From contig WJXE01000108.1 in NCBI GenBank assembly GCA_009665115.1, positions 1 to 6,566 of the forward strand: a stretch of 6,566 nucleotides of DNA. The letters are read 5' to 3'. Source of the stretch: Nitrosopumilales archaeon (GTDB lineage: Archaea; Thermoproteota; Nitrososphaeria; Nitrososphaerales; Nitrososphaeraceae). Made by a program: the position numbers and the translations under genes. A model generated the notes under the pieces. The model saw only the letters and a list, made by a program, of their open reading frames with translations, was not told the DNA's origin and made no database searches. Positions 5,778 to 6,566 of the stretch are shown piece by piece (position 1 is the stretch's first letter; the number at the start of each line of letters is the position of its first letter).

Positions 5778-5782
5778 GGAAG
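5776..5782 (+). promoter_or_regulatory. Purine-rich ribosome binding site of the 68-residue membrane protein
   Basis: AAGGAAG overlaps the stop of the zinc-finger gene and ends four bases before the ATG at 5787. This internal-gene site differs from the apparently leaderless starts elsewhere in the window and supports translation as the second gene of an operon. Confidence 0.4.
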
Positions 5783-5786
5783 AAAT

Positions 5787-5993
5787 ATGATTCGAATTAG
5801 CCTTCAGACTCTAATCATTATATGGTGGCTAGGGGCAGTAACTGCCGCTATTTCCCTATTAATCCCTCTCTATTCCGCCTATCTTTTAATAGGATCGATT
5901 GGTTGGGCGGTAGTTCTGTCGACTACTGCTCTAATTATCTATGAGATAAAGAGGATAAAGGAAGAGGATAAAAAGAAACAACTAGCAAAGTAA
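5787..5993 (+). CDS. Small membrane protein with two predicted helices
   Basis: This 68-residue protein has two hydrophobic segments, about residues 7-28 (LIIIWWLGAVTAAISLLIPL) and 31-52 (AYLLIGSIGWAVVLSTTALI), joined by a very short turn, so it should form a helical hairpin in the membrane. The C-terminal 17 residues are strongly charged and Lys-rich (EIKRIKEEDKKK) and likely stay in the cytoplasm. I recognise no family. It follows the zinc-finger gene after 9 bases and has a purine-rich site before its ATG, so the two are probably co-expressed. Its stop lies only 2 bases from the stop of the convergent Lrp/AsnC-type gene. Confidence 0.72.
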   Translation: MIRISLQTLIIIWWLGAVTAAISLLIPLYSAYLLIGSIGWAVVLSTTALIIYEIKRIKEEDKKKQLAK

Positions 5994-5995
5994 AA

Positions 5996-6250
5996 CTAAA
6001 CGCTCTCTTTTCCACCTTGCTCGTCGATAACTACCAAGGTTACCGTTGAGGTTATTCCTGGTATTTTTCTTATCTTGTTCGTAATAGTATGATTCATCGC
6101 TTCTGTGTTATCTGATTTTACCTTCACGAAGACATCATGAACGCCGTAAGTTCCTCTTACCTCCTTGATATCTGGTAATTTTGAAATTTCGGCGATAATC
6201 TTTTCTTCGGATCCGAGAGTGCAGTTTACTAATATATATGCAGTAGGCAT
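5996..6250 (-). CDS. Stand-alone Lrp/AsnC ligand-binding (RAM) domain protein
   Basis: This 84-residue protein corresponds to the effector-binding domain of Lrp/AsnC regulators with no DNA-binding helix-turn-helix. It shows the alpha-beta pattern of the family: strand TAYILVNCTLG (3-13), helix EEKIIAEISKLPDIKEV, strand with the conserved Gly-x-x-Asp turn YGVHDVFVKVKS (35-46; G36, D39), helix TEAMNHTITNKIRKIPGI and a final strand TSTVTLVVI. Such proteins form dimers and higher oligomers that bind amino acids or other small ligands between subunits, and may modulate full-length Lrp partners. They are frequent in Nitrososphaerota. The start is ATG at 6250 with a TATA-like box about 28 bases upstream, again leaderless. 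It is convergent with, and 2 bases from, the small membrane protein gene. Confidence 0.9.
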   Translation of the reverse strand: MPTAYILVNCTLGSEEKIIAEISKLPDIKEVRGTYGVHDVFVKVKSDNTEAMNHTITNKIRKIPGITSTVTLVVIDEQGGKESV

Positions 6251-6273
6251 TATGGCAGACTCTGCAGTGATTT

Positions 6274-6284
6274 GGTATTTTAGT
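6274..6284 (-). promoter_or_regulatory. TATA-like box of the RAM-domain gene
   Basis: The minus strand reads ACTAAAATACC, centred about 28 bases before the ATG at 6250. Between box and start lies the 11-base palindrome GCAGA-C-TCTGC (6255-6265), which would overlap the transcript start and could be an operator. Confidence 0.4.
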
Positions 6285-6403
6285 GTTTTCTGTTCTGATG
6301 CCAGTTATAATTTAGGTTTGATTTTTTAACTTTTTTGAATATTTTGAAGTATAATACCATAAAATATGCATAAACCTAATAAAAATTACAAAAAATAGAC
6401 AAA

Positions 6404-6566
6404 ATGGCAAATACGAAAATTGTATACGGTACAATTCTCCCAGACATTAACTCAGAAGAAACTATAATGGTCATTCTCTTGTGTGCGGTGCTAGAAACTC
6501 TAAAGGTCCGCACCACAGGAGCGCAGAGGCATCAATATCGGGTTGGAAAAGAACCGTTTCAAAAAA
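6404..6566 (+). CDS. Open frame leaving the window, unrecognised, weakly supported
   Basis: A frame from ATG 6404 stays open for 54 codons to the window edge. It begins MANTKIVYGTILPDINSEET, has a short hydrophobic patch (IMVILLCAVL) and then a basic part ending KEPFQK. An AT-rich promoter-like stretch (TAATAAAA, 6378-6385) lies roughly 20-27 bases upstream, and an in-frame TAA at 6380-6382 fixes the start. I recognise no family. The minus strand of 6466-6566 is also open (ending before 6465), so the real gene here could instead run in from the right on the other strand. Too little is visible to decide. Confidence 0.35.
   Translation, partial: MANTKIVYGTILPDINSEETIMVILLCAVLETLKVRTTGAQRHQYRVGKEPFQK

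Noticed and set aside
6483..6513. GTGCGG/CCGCAC inverted repeat near the right edge
   Set aside because: A 6-base stem with a 19-base loop inside an open frame; not distinguishable from chance.

Overview
The window looks like a piece of an AT-rich ammonia-oxidising archaeon (Nitrososphaerota, formerly Thaumarchaeota). A soil lineage such as Nitrosocosmicus is my best guess, but only an inference. The supporting signs are TATA-box promoters 25-30 bases before most starts with little or no Shine-Dalgarno sequence (leaderless transcripts), a tRNA with a bulge-helix-bulge intron at a non-canonical site, a stand-alone Lrp/AsnC ligand-binding domain protein, a SIMPL-domain secreted protein, and a Tat-exported bicupin. 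There is no rRNA, CRISPR array, insertion sequence or recognisable defence cluster.

Left part (1-2830, all on the minus strand). A Tat-signal bicupin (128-1381) is followed 32 bases downstream by what reads as the start of a TatA-type translocase subunit (95 to 1, running off the edge). That fragment has an in-frame TAG where I would expect a tryptophan codon, so a Tat substrate sits next to a possibly broken Tat component. After a 518-base stretch without a convincing gene comes a membrane-anchored SIMPL/DUF541 protein (1900-2775).

Middle (2776-5273). A roughly 500-base divergent spacer holds several short perfect palindromes, three of them sharing a TTCC/GGAA core. It leads into an unrecognised 287-residue protein (3273-4136, plus). 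Convergent to that gene is a two-domain protein (4266-5273, minus): an FMN-binding flavin-reductase-like domain fused to a Nudix-like domain whose Nudix box has lost most catalytic residues.

Right part (5415-6566). A tRNA-Phe(GAA) with its own TATA box carries a 24-base intron between positions 30 and 31, and an unusual C at position 54. Behind it lies a small two-gene plus-strand cassette: a 52-residue zinc-finger-like protein, then after 9 bases a 68-residue two-helix membrane protein. It converges, 2 bases apart, on a stand-alone RAM-domain regulator (5996-6250, minus). The last 160 bases hold a weakly supported open frame leaving the window.

The genes do not form one pathway. The window reads as ordinary chromosome with several small lineage-specific genes. 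The most interesting points are the interrupted TatA, the flavin-reductase/degenerate-Nudix fusion, the palindrome cluster, the tRNA intron and the small zinc-finger gene.
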